From assembly GCA_964006375.1 (NCBI GenBank), contig OZ023268.1, positions 85,438,858-85,502,857 on the forward strand: a DNA stretch of 64,000 nt. The letters are read 5' to 3'. Made by a program: the position numbers and the translations under genes. The notes under the pieces were generated by a model. That model was not told where the DNA came from and did not search any database. It saw nothing but the letters and a program-made list of their open reading frames with translations. Positions 1 to 11,552 of the stretch are shown here, one piece after another. Numbering within the stretch: position 1 is the stretch's first letter; every line of letters starts with the position of its first letter. This DNA is from Tillus elongatus. Taxonomy: Eukaryota > Arthropoda > Insecta > Coleoptera > Cleridae.

Positions 1-1
1 A

Positions 2-229
2 GCTAGGTCTCCCGACATGACGCCGCTTGACTTTTTTTTGTGGGGTCATGTAAAAAATTTAATTTACCAAAATAGACCGCAGAATATTGAAGAGTTGCAA
101 GCAAGGATTGTGCATGAAATTAATAACATTCCTCAAAACGCTCTTGTAAATGCAGTGCAATGTTTTGTTAAGCGAATTCATTATTGTCAGGAGGTCAATG
201 GAGAACACTTTGAACATCTTATAAAATAG
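2..229 (+). pseudogene. Mariner/Tc1-like transposase, C-terminal part
   Basis: The frame is open from base 2, so the gene begins before the window; the stop is at 227-229. The opening residues read ARSPDMTPLDFFLWGHVK. This SPDxxPLDFFLWG block is characteristic of insect mariner-type transposases and lies at the third acidic residue of the catalytic triad. The remaining ~55 residues (basic and helical, with a repeated Gln/Asn pattern) match the usual C-terminal tail length. No frameshift is visible inside the piece, but the catalytic core is outside the window, so whether the copy is functional cannot be judged. Confidence 0.8.
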
Positions 230-1445
<1,216 letters not shown>

Positions 1446-1450
<5 letters not shown>

Positions 1451-1758
1451 ACGCAGTAAGTGCGTTTTGGTAGCAAATTTTCATTAAATCCTTCAAATTT
1501 GAATAACTCAATTTGCTATTAACCTAAGGTTCATTAGCTAGGAGACCAGTTTTTTCAGAAACATTTAAAGTTTATTTTCGGAAAATTTTTGTACATTTTC
1601 AAATAATTATTTTGATAAAATATGGTACATTGTTCCTACTATATAGGTTTTAACGGTAACCAAATTGATGCCTGCTCGCATTAGAGCGATATATTTGTCA
1701 TTAAAAACATTTTTATGAGAATTCACTTCCATAAGGCACTTGCTGCGCCCAGAGTTTT
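1446..1758. mobile_element. Short TIR element of family A (about 310 bp)
   Basis: It is bounded by the family's hairpin-containing terminus in opposite orientations: tctggacgcagtaagtgcg at about 1446 and gcacttgctgcgcccaga at about 1737. A near-identical unit of about 325 bp lies at 35351-35678. No coding potential, so it is MITE-like. Confidence 0.65.
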
Positions 1759-1760
1759 TT

Positions 1761-2632
1761 TATCGAAATCCATTTTTTCCCGGACATGTCGTTTTCGAAA
1801 ATTGACAGTTTTCGAAAATTGACAGTTTTCTTACTATTCAACTTTGACAACTAAATTCAGTTTTCCTTACTGGATAGTTTCCAGGGTAACTACTAGCCCT
1901 CGTATCTTGCTTGTTCATTTCTATGGTCTGGCCCGGGGAACTCTTTTCTTCTTTCACTAATTACAAATGCCTAATATCTTCATGGTTGGTTTTGATAAAA
2001 TCGTTTTTGCCTAATTTCTTCATGGTTGATTTTGATAAGACTGAATTTTCCTAATTTCTTCATGTTCAATTTTGATAAACTTTATTTTGAATCACTCATC
2101 TTATTGATTTGCCGATCAAATATGTACTTTTAATATTAAATACAATGCTAATGTTAATTCTTACAGCAATGGCTCATGGTCAGAAGCGCCAGAATCATGT
2201 TATATTTTTAGTAACATTACGTTACTTATCTTTTTTTTTCCTTTAAGAGAATCAAGGTACTCTACATGAAGTTATGTAAACGTCTTATATACAAACAATA
2301 AACCATACACACAATAAAGGCATGGTCTCATTACCAATTGCCATAACGGTAATACTTAATGGTAATAATTATGTAACATTAATCTTGCGTCAATTTAATG
2401 TAAATCGTTGATGTATGAAGTCTTCCAATAATTGATGTACTTTATCTCATAAGCTAAAAAATATATATATCTACATTTTTTAGCACTTTGGGACCACCTT
2501 ATTTCATAGGTACAATGTAATGTATGGTAGTGCATTTTCATAAAAAAGTTTTCCATCGCAAATATTATTTTTTTTTAATGAAAGGGGTCAAATTTAGTTA
2601 ACATTATAACCTATACAGTTTGGAACAGTCAA
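1761..2632. repeat. Non-coding stretch with a short tandem repeat
   Basis: No gene is recognised. A ~40-bp unit around 'cctaatttcttcatggttg..ttttgataa' is repeated three times at about 1968-2085, and an 18-bp unit (gttttcgaaaattgacag) is duplicated at about 1792-1826. The rest is plain AT-rich sequence. Confidence 0.6.
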
Positions 2633-5600
2633 CCCAGACAGCACAGACACATTCTGAGAATATACCAGGAATGTTTCGAAAGAATATTCAAATATCCCCA
2701 GAACATTCTCACAAGGTACAATATATATTCATAGAACATTCTATGAACATGAGAATTGGATAGATTCTGTCATACTAATAAGGTTCCTAGAATGCTATTT
2801 ATAATATTCTTAGGAGCTTCCAGTATCTTCTGAAAATGTTCCACGAACATTCAATGAATCTTCTAAAAATGTTCATACATATACTCATTAGAACATGGCG
2901 TTTTTAAAAAGATATACAGGGTGTTTCGCACAAGAAATGACAGAGAGCAGGGGCATGTAGGGGAACCATAAATATTGTGATTTAACGCAACTTAACCCTA
3001 TACTTAGGTGCACCCCTGAGAGTTTATAGGCCTTCAAAGTGGGGTTTTAAATTTCGAAAAAATAATAATATCTCAGTAATACTTCAACTTAGAAAAACCA
3101 AATTTGGTACACGTTTTGGGTTACCAAGAGCATTAATCGTTTGTGGGTAGAGTTCAATTCAAGCATTTCAAAGGGTCGAATAGTGGTGATGCACCTATAA
3201 AATGGGACAGAATTGTTTAACCTATTGGCGGTTCTAAAAAATTATTATTTCATTTTATGGGGAAGTAAATTATAAAACTTTTTTAATCTTGTTATTTTTC
3301 AAAAAACGTTTGGCGTTTTCAAGAAAAACCCGAATAACTAAAGACATATATTATCAAATTAAAATCACCAAAAATTCAATTGATGCCTATGAAATTATCA
3401 TGTTGAAGGATTTCTATAACTTATCGATAGCAGTTTTTTTATTTCTGTTGTTTGAGTTTTCTAATAAATTACACTTATTCACACTTTTTTACTAATTGTA
3501 AAATTAGACCTATACATAAGTTTATTGACAAATATTTAAATTTCGATGATTTTTAGTAAGATTGATAAAATGATTCTTTACTTTTCGTGTTTTTCTTGAA
3601 AACAATAAAGTTGTTGAAAATAACAGGAGTACCAAAGTTTTAGAGTTAAATTCCTCATAATATGAAATATTTTCTTAAATCTACCAATCTGTTAAAAAAT
3701 TGTGACATTTTAAGGATGCATCGCCCCTAATCTACCCTTTCAAATACCTTAATAGAACTCTACTTACCATTGATTAATGCTCTTGGTACACTCAAAACGG
3801 GTACAAGATTTGGTTTTCCAAATTAAAGTATTACAGACATATTGATTTTTTTCGAAATTTGAAGCCCACTTTGAAGGCCTATAACCTCTCAGGACTACAA
3901 CTTAATATAGCAGTAAGTTGCGTCAAATCACCATATTTTACGTTTACCTACATGCCCCTGCCTTGTGTCGGTTCTTATGCAAAACACCCTGTATACATTT
4001 TTGAATGGTACAGAAATTAAAAAAATGCAAAGATATGAAATATTGGATTTATCTTCAAAATGTACTGATTTTCCACCATTTAACTGGTATTTTATATACT
4101 TTCGTATAAGCAAGCCCAACAGGCTAGAATTTGAACTTTAATCCCTCAGCCTTGTGTACGTTACCATATTGTTCCAGTGGCTACACACACCTGTAAACTT
4201 AAGTTCAGATACGTAATAAGTCAACAATTCGAGTATTGACATTTATCCAGATTAAGTATATATTTATAACAAATACAAAGAAACGTCTGAATAAAATATT
4301 AATAAAACAATTAAAATTTCAATAACATAGAAATCAAATAAATAATGATACAGTTCTTGGAGTTGCCAGAAAATTTAATAGCCAAATACAAAGTTTCCAA
4401 GATGAATAATCGCGGTAACCCCACTGAAGTAATTTGAAATTTGGCTAGACTATTGTACCTACAGGCTTTCAGTGTGGTATTTAAGGAATTGCATTACACA
4501 ATAGTACTTACACCTTTATAGAATACAACTAAATTGGACAGAACATGCCACAAAATCACACTCACTTCCACTTACACAAAACTACAATTGAAAGTCATCG
4601 ATCAGACCTTTTGACCCTGCCCTTGTCACCAACGGCTTGACTATTCTGGTTGTAAAGGCATACTCTGGCAAAGTGATTCCGTATCTGATAAATTGCAAGT
4701 TTTATTGTACACTCATCTTGCCACCATATGTTCAGGTCCACATTTTCTTCACTTTATAGTGATACTTCTCATAGCATTAACTTCTTCCACAGGAGTAAAA
4801 AGTCCGAGATGTTGCTTAGACAATTTTATAGATTTGCAGTATTCTTTCACTTTTCCAGTCCATCCACATAAAACGGTGGTGGTGGTTTATATTGCATCAC
4901 TTAGGTACAATTGAAAATAACACAATTCACAAAATACCTAATTCGTAAGATGATCCAGTCTCAAGCAAAATTGGCGAACCCATCGTCAGTGTCCTACAGG
5001 AGATGCTTTAAAACTTGTTTCTTTAGTGGGTTTTAGTTAACCTGACACCATGTTTTAGTTGCTTCTGTACTCTGGAGTCTGGATCTATGTTTGCAATTGC
5101 ACGCTGTTTACGTCACATTATTATTTTTAATTAATTATGTTAGAATAAACCTTATACAACATTGATCACAGACCATTAATTTTGTCATTAATTTTCATTT
5201 TCGTCTAGAGGCCATCTTGCCATTTGCCATCTTCCCTTCCCGGCGGCATGGACATGGGCTCTATGCCTAAAGAAGGGATTGCCTAAATATACAATATGTT
5301 TTACCATAGACAGGTAACAGAATCATACATGCAAAATAGTTACTATTTTAATTCTCACCACTATACCGCAATCATCATCTATCTTTTTAAAGTTATATAA
5401 TATTATAAGGACCTCTCAAGCATATTCTAAACGAATATTCGGAATTATAATCTATTCAAATATTCTCAGTATATTGATGAAGAATTTTCTTAGGATGTGA
5501 TTGAATGAATGTACTCAGAATATTCAAGATTGAAGTTTGAAATTCCATAAATGTTATTAGAACATTCTGAAACAAGTATTCTGAAAAAAGAATGTTCTCA

Positions 5601-5640
5601 CATTGTGGGAACATTCTGAGAATATCTTGTGCTGTATGGG
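2633..5640. mobile_element. 3.0-kb DNA element with CCCAnACAGCACA ends
   Basis: The left end reads CCCAGACAGCACA and the reverse complement of the right end reads CCCATACAGCACA, so these are short terminal inverted repeats. The ~250 bp inside each end is rich in GAACATTC and GAATATTC palindromes: exact 8-mers start at 2692, 2701, 2734, 5433, 5518, 5560 and 5609. No transposase is seen, so the element is non-autonomous. A separate foldback element is nested at 2913-3995. I could not establish a target-site duplication. Confidence 0.6.
2913..3995. mobile_element. 1.08-kb foldback MITE with TACAGGGTG ends and TA duplication
   Basis: The left end TA-TACAGGGTGTTTCGCA is mirrored by TGCAAAACACCCTGTA-TA at the right. 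The two arms stay complementary over almost their whole ~500-bp length. For example, 'ggggcatgtagg' at 2950 pairs with 'cctacatgcccc' at 3948, and 'tcaagaaaaacccgaa' near 3319 pairs with 'ttcgtgtttttcttga' near 3584. The TA duplication and end sequence point to Tc1/mariner-type mobilisation. A 68-codon frame inside one arm is not a gene. Confidence 0.8.
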
Positions 5641-7190
5641 AAATAGAATAAATTCAGTATCTTAATTATTGTGCATATTTATTTTAAATAATCCCGAAAC
5701 TTCAATTTTACATTAAAAAATCACCTCCTGGAACGCGAAAACTTCACCCCTACATTTAACCCTCTTCAAGTGCCAGTGACAGCCCTCAAATTTTTAAATA
5801 TGAAGTAGGAACTTGATACCTTATTTATTGAAAGAAATTTTTATTTTCCATTCAAAAATGCTATGGTTTTAAAAATTATTGCAAAAATGTACAGTAAAAA
5901 AAACTAATTAATCTGATTGACAACACACTAAAATATTAATAAGTAATCGCGTTTCATTCTTGATAATGAGAAAAAATTCAAAACACACCAGTCTTAATGT
6001 AGGAGATTTTAAAAATGCATGCCTTGGCGTTTCGGCAGCATTCCAATCGTAAATAAAAATGTCTTCCAACGTTAATCAACATCTGAGGCGTGACCGACCT
6101 AATCACAATTGTTATTCTTCTTATTTAGTAAATTAAATCGCGTGGTTTAATTTTTATACCATACTTTTTACATATCCCCACAAGAAGAAGTCTAATAGCG
6201 TAAGATGGGTGATCGTGCTCGCCTTTCAAACGATCCTTGTCTTCCCGATTTGAAAACATTAAGTCGAGGCACTGCCGGACATTGATTGGGTGCTAAATAA
6301 TTATCTTCAAACTTTAACCTTTCCAGGGTATTTCGTATGTTCTTCTCTCATCTGACATGGATTTTCTTAAGACAATTAGCGACAATTTGTGCGATTAGTA
6401 AGACTGCGAAGTGTAAAACTGCACTCATCAAAAAAATAACATCTTCTAGTTGCATAATATTGTTTTTAACATTTCCATCCTTTGCTCACAAAAGGACGTT
6501 TGATGATACTGCATATTAAGGGCCAACTAGTTTTAGATAAATCTACTGTTGACAAATGAAGTTCACTATCCGATATGCACTCTAATACTATTTTTATGTT
6601 GTGGAAATTCGTTTTTGGATTGTGGAAATTTGTTATTGCAGAGTTATTGTCACTATTAATTTATCGTTGGTCACATACGGTAAGTTTAAACTAACATTGT
6701 TTTGTTTTTTTTGTAAAATGCATGTTTTTGTGCTTTCTCCGTTTTTTTATTGTTGTTTTTTTTTTGGTCGGGTCAGGTCCGTCAGGCTTGGTTGGTAATG
6801 TTTTGTGCATTAACGACAAAAAAATCGGTCCTCAACCCCTAAACAAGCTACAGGACCTGAAACAAAGAGGCGTGCTGGAGAGGGAAGAACATTATTAAGA
6901 GGAAGCGTTGATGCAAGATATAAAAAAGGCTGCTAATACAAGTCAAATTAAGCTATCTTTGTCGATGTTGCTTCCATATTTCCTGCCCTGCCCGGAATCC
7001 CTGTTCGCTCCGGGTCACTTTTGAGTGGGTGGTTTCTACATCATTTTCCTTCTTGCTTATGCATACTGGGGTGGTTTTAGGCATGTTTCTGAAAAAAATC
7101 ATATATTTTGTTTAAAAAAATTGATAAAAATCTCTAGAAATATTGGCAAATTAAATTCGGGTTAAATAGTTACATTATGTCGGTCTTAGC
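5641..7190. other. AT-rich non-coding stretch
   Basis: No coding, RNA or repeat feature could be supported. Open frames of up to 65 codons show no recognisable domains. Between 6800 and 7050 the sequence is somewhat more GC-rich, possibly an unidentified old insertion. Confidence 0.4.
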
Positions 7191-7198
7191 ATAGTTTC

Positions 7199-7436
7199 TT
7201 AGAAGGAAAATGGCATATTAAACGCCACGTTTGCCGAGCGGGTTGGCGAGTTGATATTCAGCCGATCATTTTGGGTACAGGCGCTCTTTGCAGCCGCCCA
7301 CTCTGAGTCAGTCGCTGCAGTGCTAGTTTTGTTCAAGCCCGGGTATTTCATTTCCCCGGTACCACACATATCTGGGCGGCGTTCTCCCATCCGCCACCTG
7401 GCGAGGGGCCAGATGGGGGACTAGCAACCGGAGGAA
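7199..7436 (-). mobile_element. GC-rich remnant, probably a retroelement 5' region
   Basis: This ~240-bp island is far more GC-rich than its surroundings. The minus strand encodes a 63-residue frame (7390-7199) containing GTGEMKYPGLNKT and ATDSEWAAAKSA. The plus strand near 7396 reads 'cacctggcgaggggcca'. It looks like a fragment of a LINE leader or ORF1, but I cannot name the family. Confidence 0.35.
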
Positions 7437-7599
7437 ATTATAAGAGGTGAAAATGATTAAAAATTAAAACCATAGTTGTTGCTTGGTTCAGAATTTTGGT
7501 TAAAAATTCAAACATATGCATGGCTTGTACCGCCGAAATTCGGTTGCGATTTAGGCATCTCTTCAATCATTGCCGTTAAAAATTGAGAGTTCTAGATAT

Positions 7600-8231
7600 G
7601 AACATACTTAGTTATTGAAGCTAATTGCACAGGTCTTAATAAGATGTGTTGCTAAAAAAATCATTCCACTGACGTAATACGATAGAAACGTCCCCATAAA
7701 TACAAAAAAAAAAAAACAAGGCGACCTAGCTGACCAAGAAAACAGCTTCTTCTTCCTATTCATCTGCCAGGAAACGCCTGATCTAAGGAATGTTTCAAAT
7801 TTGAACAATAATGTGCTGGATAGCCATCGTGTTGAAAAATCATATTGCGACGAGACATTAGAGGTACGTTCTCCAACAACTACAGTAGCAATTCATTTCT
7901 CAGATAATCCACATATTGCTGCCCGTTCAATGGTGCATTGAAAATGTAGGGTGGAATTATCTGTCCACTGAAAATACCACACCAAACGTTAATAGACCAA
8001 CGGCACTGATGTTGTACTTTATTACTCCAATGCGGATTCGTCTGCGACCAATTGTGCATATTCTGCCTGTTTGGCCTACCGTCACTGTGAAATGTGGCTT
8101 CATCTGACCACAAAATCCTTGAATGTACTCCGACATCTTCTTGCAGCATGTTCAATAACCAATTACCAAAGTTCAACCTTTCATCGAAATCGCGAACTTC
8201 TAAGCTTTGGATGCAACCTAAAAATAAATTA

Positions 8232-8263
<32 letters not shown>

Positions 8264-8556
8264 GTTATTATTATTATTATTAGCATTATTTTCATTATTG
8301 TTATACACCCACTGACAACCTCATCGCTGTGACCCGTGCGGGTTCTCTGACGAGAAGGAGGATGCACATTCCCTGTCGTTCGTAATCGTTGCGCCAGTCG
8401 CAGAAAAACTCCTTTGGAAAACCGATGTCTTCCCGGGCACTTCCCCGCATACATCCTATCAACAACAATTACATTTCGCATGCATTCAAAGTATACAGCT
8501 AGGATATCAACTGCTTCTTCATTCGTTAAAATCATCGTATGGTAGTAATTAACCAC
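7600..8556 (-). pseudogene. Mariner-like transposase pseudogene with an internal microsatellite
   Basis: Read on the minus strand. An N-terminal helix-turn-helix region at 8556-8310 includes LTNEEAVDILAVYFECMRN and FLRLAQRLRTTGNVHPPSR. A (TTA)n tract then interrupts the gene. The catalytic middle is at 8210-7880, with LWSDEATFHSDGRPNRQN (first acidic residue in WSDEATF) and INVWCGI. A second acidic block, FQHDGYPAHY, is at about 7840. Past FPGR there is a stop codon, and the SARSP block continues only in a shifted frame. The order matches the family, but the microsatellite, stops and frameshifts mean no active enzyme can be made. Confidence 0.85.
8222..8283. repeat. (TTA)n microsatellite inside the mariner relic
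   Basis: About 20 tandem TTA/ATT triplets with a few G interruptions. It replaces the DNA-binding/catalytic linker of the transposase pseudogene. Confidence 0.95.
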
Positions 8557-8559
8557 ACC

Positions 8560-9590
8560 AACAACAATGTGAATGAGAATATAATAATTTTGACAATTTG
8601 TTTATGCATTTTGTTATTTTCACAGTATGCTTGATGTTTTCGAAATTCTGTTACACTAGACCAGTTTTTCGTTACACATATGTACATACTGGGTGGACAT
8701 AGATTGATATTTTCATACCTGCAAGTGGTAAAGGTTTTCTACTCAATTTACTTTAACATTTTCAGGATAATTTATATCTAGAAATGGTGGAAAACTCCGT
8801 TGTTGTTGCTACCTTGTTATCAAGATGTGGTAACTCGTAGTTCCAACTTTAATCGCTCATATCTACCGCTAGAGCAATGATATCGAACTGCGGTTTTTAA
8901 TGATAGCTTCAGCCTTTTGTAGCCTATTCTACTATGTTATTATTGATATACCGTTCTATTTGATTTTCTTCAGAAAAACAGCAGTGTAACCTACCGATTT
9001 AAACAACGCCCTGTCTCTGTGTAGTAAGATACAGACGAAACCTGGAATGAGTGCAAATGGTAGACCAAAAAAAAAATATTTTCAACGAGTCCAAACGGAC
9101 CACGTTCCATTGAGATAAACAGTAGTAATTAGCAATTGAGGAAATAAACATTCAAAGTCACCCCACCACTTTATTTTTAAAAGATCAAAAAGTATGCGAG
9201 GCAAGAAATAACAATCTTTGCTCGGCCATTACTCTCTGTGTATCAAAAATACACTTAATTTTCCAAAATGTGACGAAGATGAAAATCGCAATCTTCCGAC
9301 CAGTAGTGGTTCTTACGCCATCTAGTGCTGATTTTAGAAACTTGAAAATAATTTCCAACAATTTATCACGGCAACTTTCCTCATAACAGTTTTTTTACTA
9401 AAGCTTTACAATAAACCGGTCCTGCGATATGGCTAACGACCGTTGCTAGTTACTTTTTAAATTTCTGACGGCGAATTGTTACTAAATAGTAACTAAATTA
9501 AGTTTTGGTTACTAAAAAGTTTTCAGGCTGACTACATATCAGTGTTACTCTTGTATATATGCAGTTGTGTATTTAAATATAATAATAAGA
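8560..9590. other. Non-coding stretch
   Basis: No gene or RNA recognised. 'catactgggtggacata' at about 8686 could be the outer terminus of the adjacent mariner relic, but a matching opposite end was not found. Confidence 0.35.
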
Positions 9591-9790
9591 ATAAATTAAT
9601 ATTTCATATATTCTACTTTTATTAATTTCTTCATAAAAACTAAAAACCGATAAAATGTTTATTGATATCAATATACCGTCGTATCTATAAAGTTGTATAT
9701 TATCAGTATACCTTCGTATCTATCAAGTTGTGTATTTTTCTCCAAGCGCGAAATTAATATTTAGTATATTTTACTATTATCAATGTCAAT

Positions 9791-9918
9791 TAGTGAAGAT
9801 TGTAACCTGCGATGAGCACTGATAAGTAAAATTTGGAGAACCCAATTCATCACAATACAGTTTTTAGACCTGACGATCTTTCCGCTGACAAAGTTAGCGT
9901 CATCGGAGGGATGAATAA
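9791..9918 (-). mobile_element. Penelope-type terminal repeat fragment in the satellite
   Basis: It shares 'gtgaagattgtaacctg', 'gatgagcactgataagta', 'cctgacgatc' and 'agcgtcatc' with the elements at 17532 and 40501. Inserted within a tandem unit, so it post-dates the array. Confidence 0.65.
9869..9909 (-). ncRNA. Hammerhead-like motif, copy 1 (decayed)
   Basis: Minus strand: CCGATGA core (consensus CTGATGA, so one substitution). Then a well-paired stem II, CGCTAAC-ttt-GTCAGCG, directly followed by GAAA, then GATC-GTC and AGG closing stem I. The core substitution and weak stem III suggest it is inactive. Confidence 0.4.
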
Positions 9919-10206
9919 AAAAATGTACTTATTATTTTTAGTGTCTTAAAAAAACTAAAAACCGACTAAATATTTATTGATATCAATATACCCCCGTATC
10001 TATAAAATTGTGTATTTTTCTGCAAGTGCTAAATTAATATTTATTATATTTTACTTTTATTAATGTCTTCATAAAAACTAAAAACCTATAAAGAAAAATA
10101 ATTGATATCAATATACCTTCGCATCTATAAAGTTTTGTATTGTCAGTATACCCTCGTATCTATAAAGTTGTGTATTTTCCTCCAAGCGCTCAAATAATTA
10201 ACATAT

Positions 10207-10649
10207 TGTCACATTTGTCTATGAGAATTAAGTTTATGGACTTTGTTTATTTTATGGTCAGATGTCGGTTATAAAGTGTGTCGGTAAGAGCGAACACTCT
10301 GGAATTATATTTCTAGAAGGGACCAGAAGTGACAGGTATAGAAAAGTGTAGAAGATCTAGAATCTCTATGGAGAGTATAAATAGACGAACGGTACATAGA
10401 GTGAGTTAGTTCAGTCGGTGTGGTGTAGAATAGTGATCATAGAGTATTAAGCGAGTTAGCAGTAAGTTTTGATGTTTAAGAAGCGATCATAGAAGGAAAA
10501 TAGTGGAATACAGTTCTATGGACATTTAATAATAGCGAGAAATATTTTAGTTGATACTGGTGGTGGAAAATAGTTGCTTATAATAAATTAGTAGTTTGAA
10601 AATCTGTGTTTTGTTAGTCAACGAATCCAGAACCCCGTAGAACGTAACA
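10207..10649 (+). mobile_element. Solo LTR, 443 bp, with ATAT target duplication
   Basis: It starts TGTCACATTTG, ends GAACGTAACA (TG...CA), and is flanked by ATAT at 10203-10206 and 10650-10653. Inside are a TATA box (TATAAATA, 10376-10383), an initiator-like TCAGTC about 30 bp further on (10411), and 'aataaat' near the 3' end, as expected for U3-R-U5. It interrupts the ~160-bp tandem array. No internal retroelement sequence remains, so it probably arose by LTR-LTR recombination. The superfamily (gypsy or copia) is not determinable. Confidence 0.8.
10311..10383 (+). promoter_or_regulatory. LTR promoter: heat-shock-element-like GAA array and TATA box
   Basis: TTCTAGAA at 10311-10318 is a canonical inverted nTTCnnGAAn pair. 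Further GAA triplets start at 10326, 10341, 10351 and 10360, so the first four GAAs (10316, 10326, 10341, 10351) are phased in multiples of 5 bp. The TATA box follows at 10376. Binding by heat-shock factor is inferred only from this spacing. Confidence 0.45.
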
Positions 10650-10859
10650 ATATCCTACTATTAGTAATGTCTTAAAAAAACGAAAGACTGATTAAATATT
10701 TATCGATATTAATAGTATACCCTCGTATCTGTAAAGTTGTGTATTTTTCTCTAAGCGATAAATTAATATTTAATATATCTTACTATTATTAGTGTCTTCA
10801 TGAACACCGATAAAACATTTACTAATAGTAATAATCCACGGACATGAAAAAAATTAGAT

Positions 10860-11540
10860 AATTACCTGTTTTTGCGCTTATCTTTTTTTACAATGCGTTG
10901 GTATATTATAGGAAATCAATCAGGTTTTTATTTAAATTATAAGATCATCATACCTGAATTGAAAGTCATTCCACCATATGAGTGAGATGAATCATGAATC
11001 GTGCAGTGATTGGTGTGATTCATCACATTTAACACCAGACGATTTCTAAAATTAAATAGCGATTCATTATCGTATAAGTATAGCTACCAGCCGCCATGAA
11101 CTATATGGGAATCGGAAATTATTATTAACTTAACTGTTGTTTTACATATCAGCATTATTTTCAACCATCTAACTGACTCAAAATAATCAGAACATCCAGT
11201 ATGTGTTGATCAATTTTAATAAAATTTATAAATGTGTATTTAACTTTTAAAAATAATTACATTTTAAAATTAAAATATTAAAAAATAACGCAGTTATTTA
11301 ATAGTGAATGGGTCCGCTGCGGTTTCTTATGCATTCGATGACTCTTAGAGGCATGATATAAATTATATGATTTATAGTATCCTGAGGAATGTCATCCCAG
11401 GCTTCTTAAATTCAGAGACGAAGGTCAATTTGGTTCTTTCATTCATTGAAAAATTGTCTCATTTTCTTAATAATAATGTTATTGTCATATCCAAACAAAA
11501 TTTAAAAAGTCTTATGTTGTCGTGAGTAGAATTGAGAAAG
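10860..11540. other. AT-rich non-coding stretch
   Basis: No gene, RNA or repeat could be supported. Confidence 0.4.
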
Positions 11541-11552
11541 CTTTAAAATGAG

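Larger units (their letters stand above)
9590..10850. repeat. Tandem array of about 160-bp AT-rich units
   Basis: Each unit carries 'taatattt..tatatttta', 'taaaaactaaaaaccgat', 'attgatatcaatatacc', 'cgtatctataaagttgtgt' and 'ctccaagcg' in the same order. Units begin near 9598, 9753, 10032 and 10753, and one is split by a solo LTR. Some units also contain an internal duplication of the 'atacc(c/t)tcgtatctat' block. A Penelope-type repeat sits inside the second unit. Looks like a small, old satellite locus. Confidence 0.75.

Noticed and set aside
3289..3495. 68-codon frame in the foldback element
   Set aside because: Lies in the inverted-repeat arm, has no domain, and its counterpart on the other arm is not open.
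8071..8315. Leu/Tyr-rich plus-strand frames near 8.2 kb
   Set aside because: Produced by the (TTA)n microsatellite antisense to the mariner relic.
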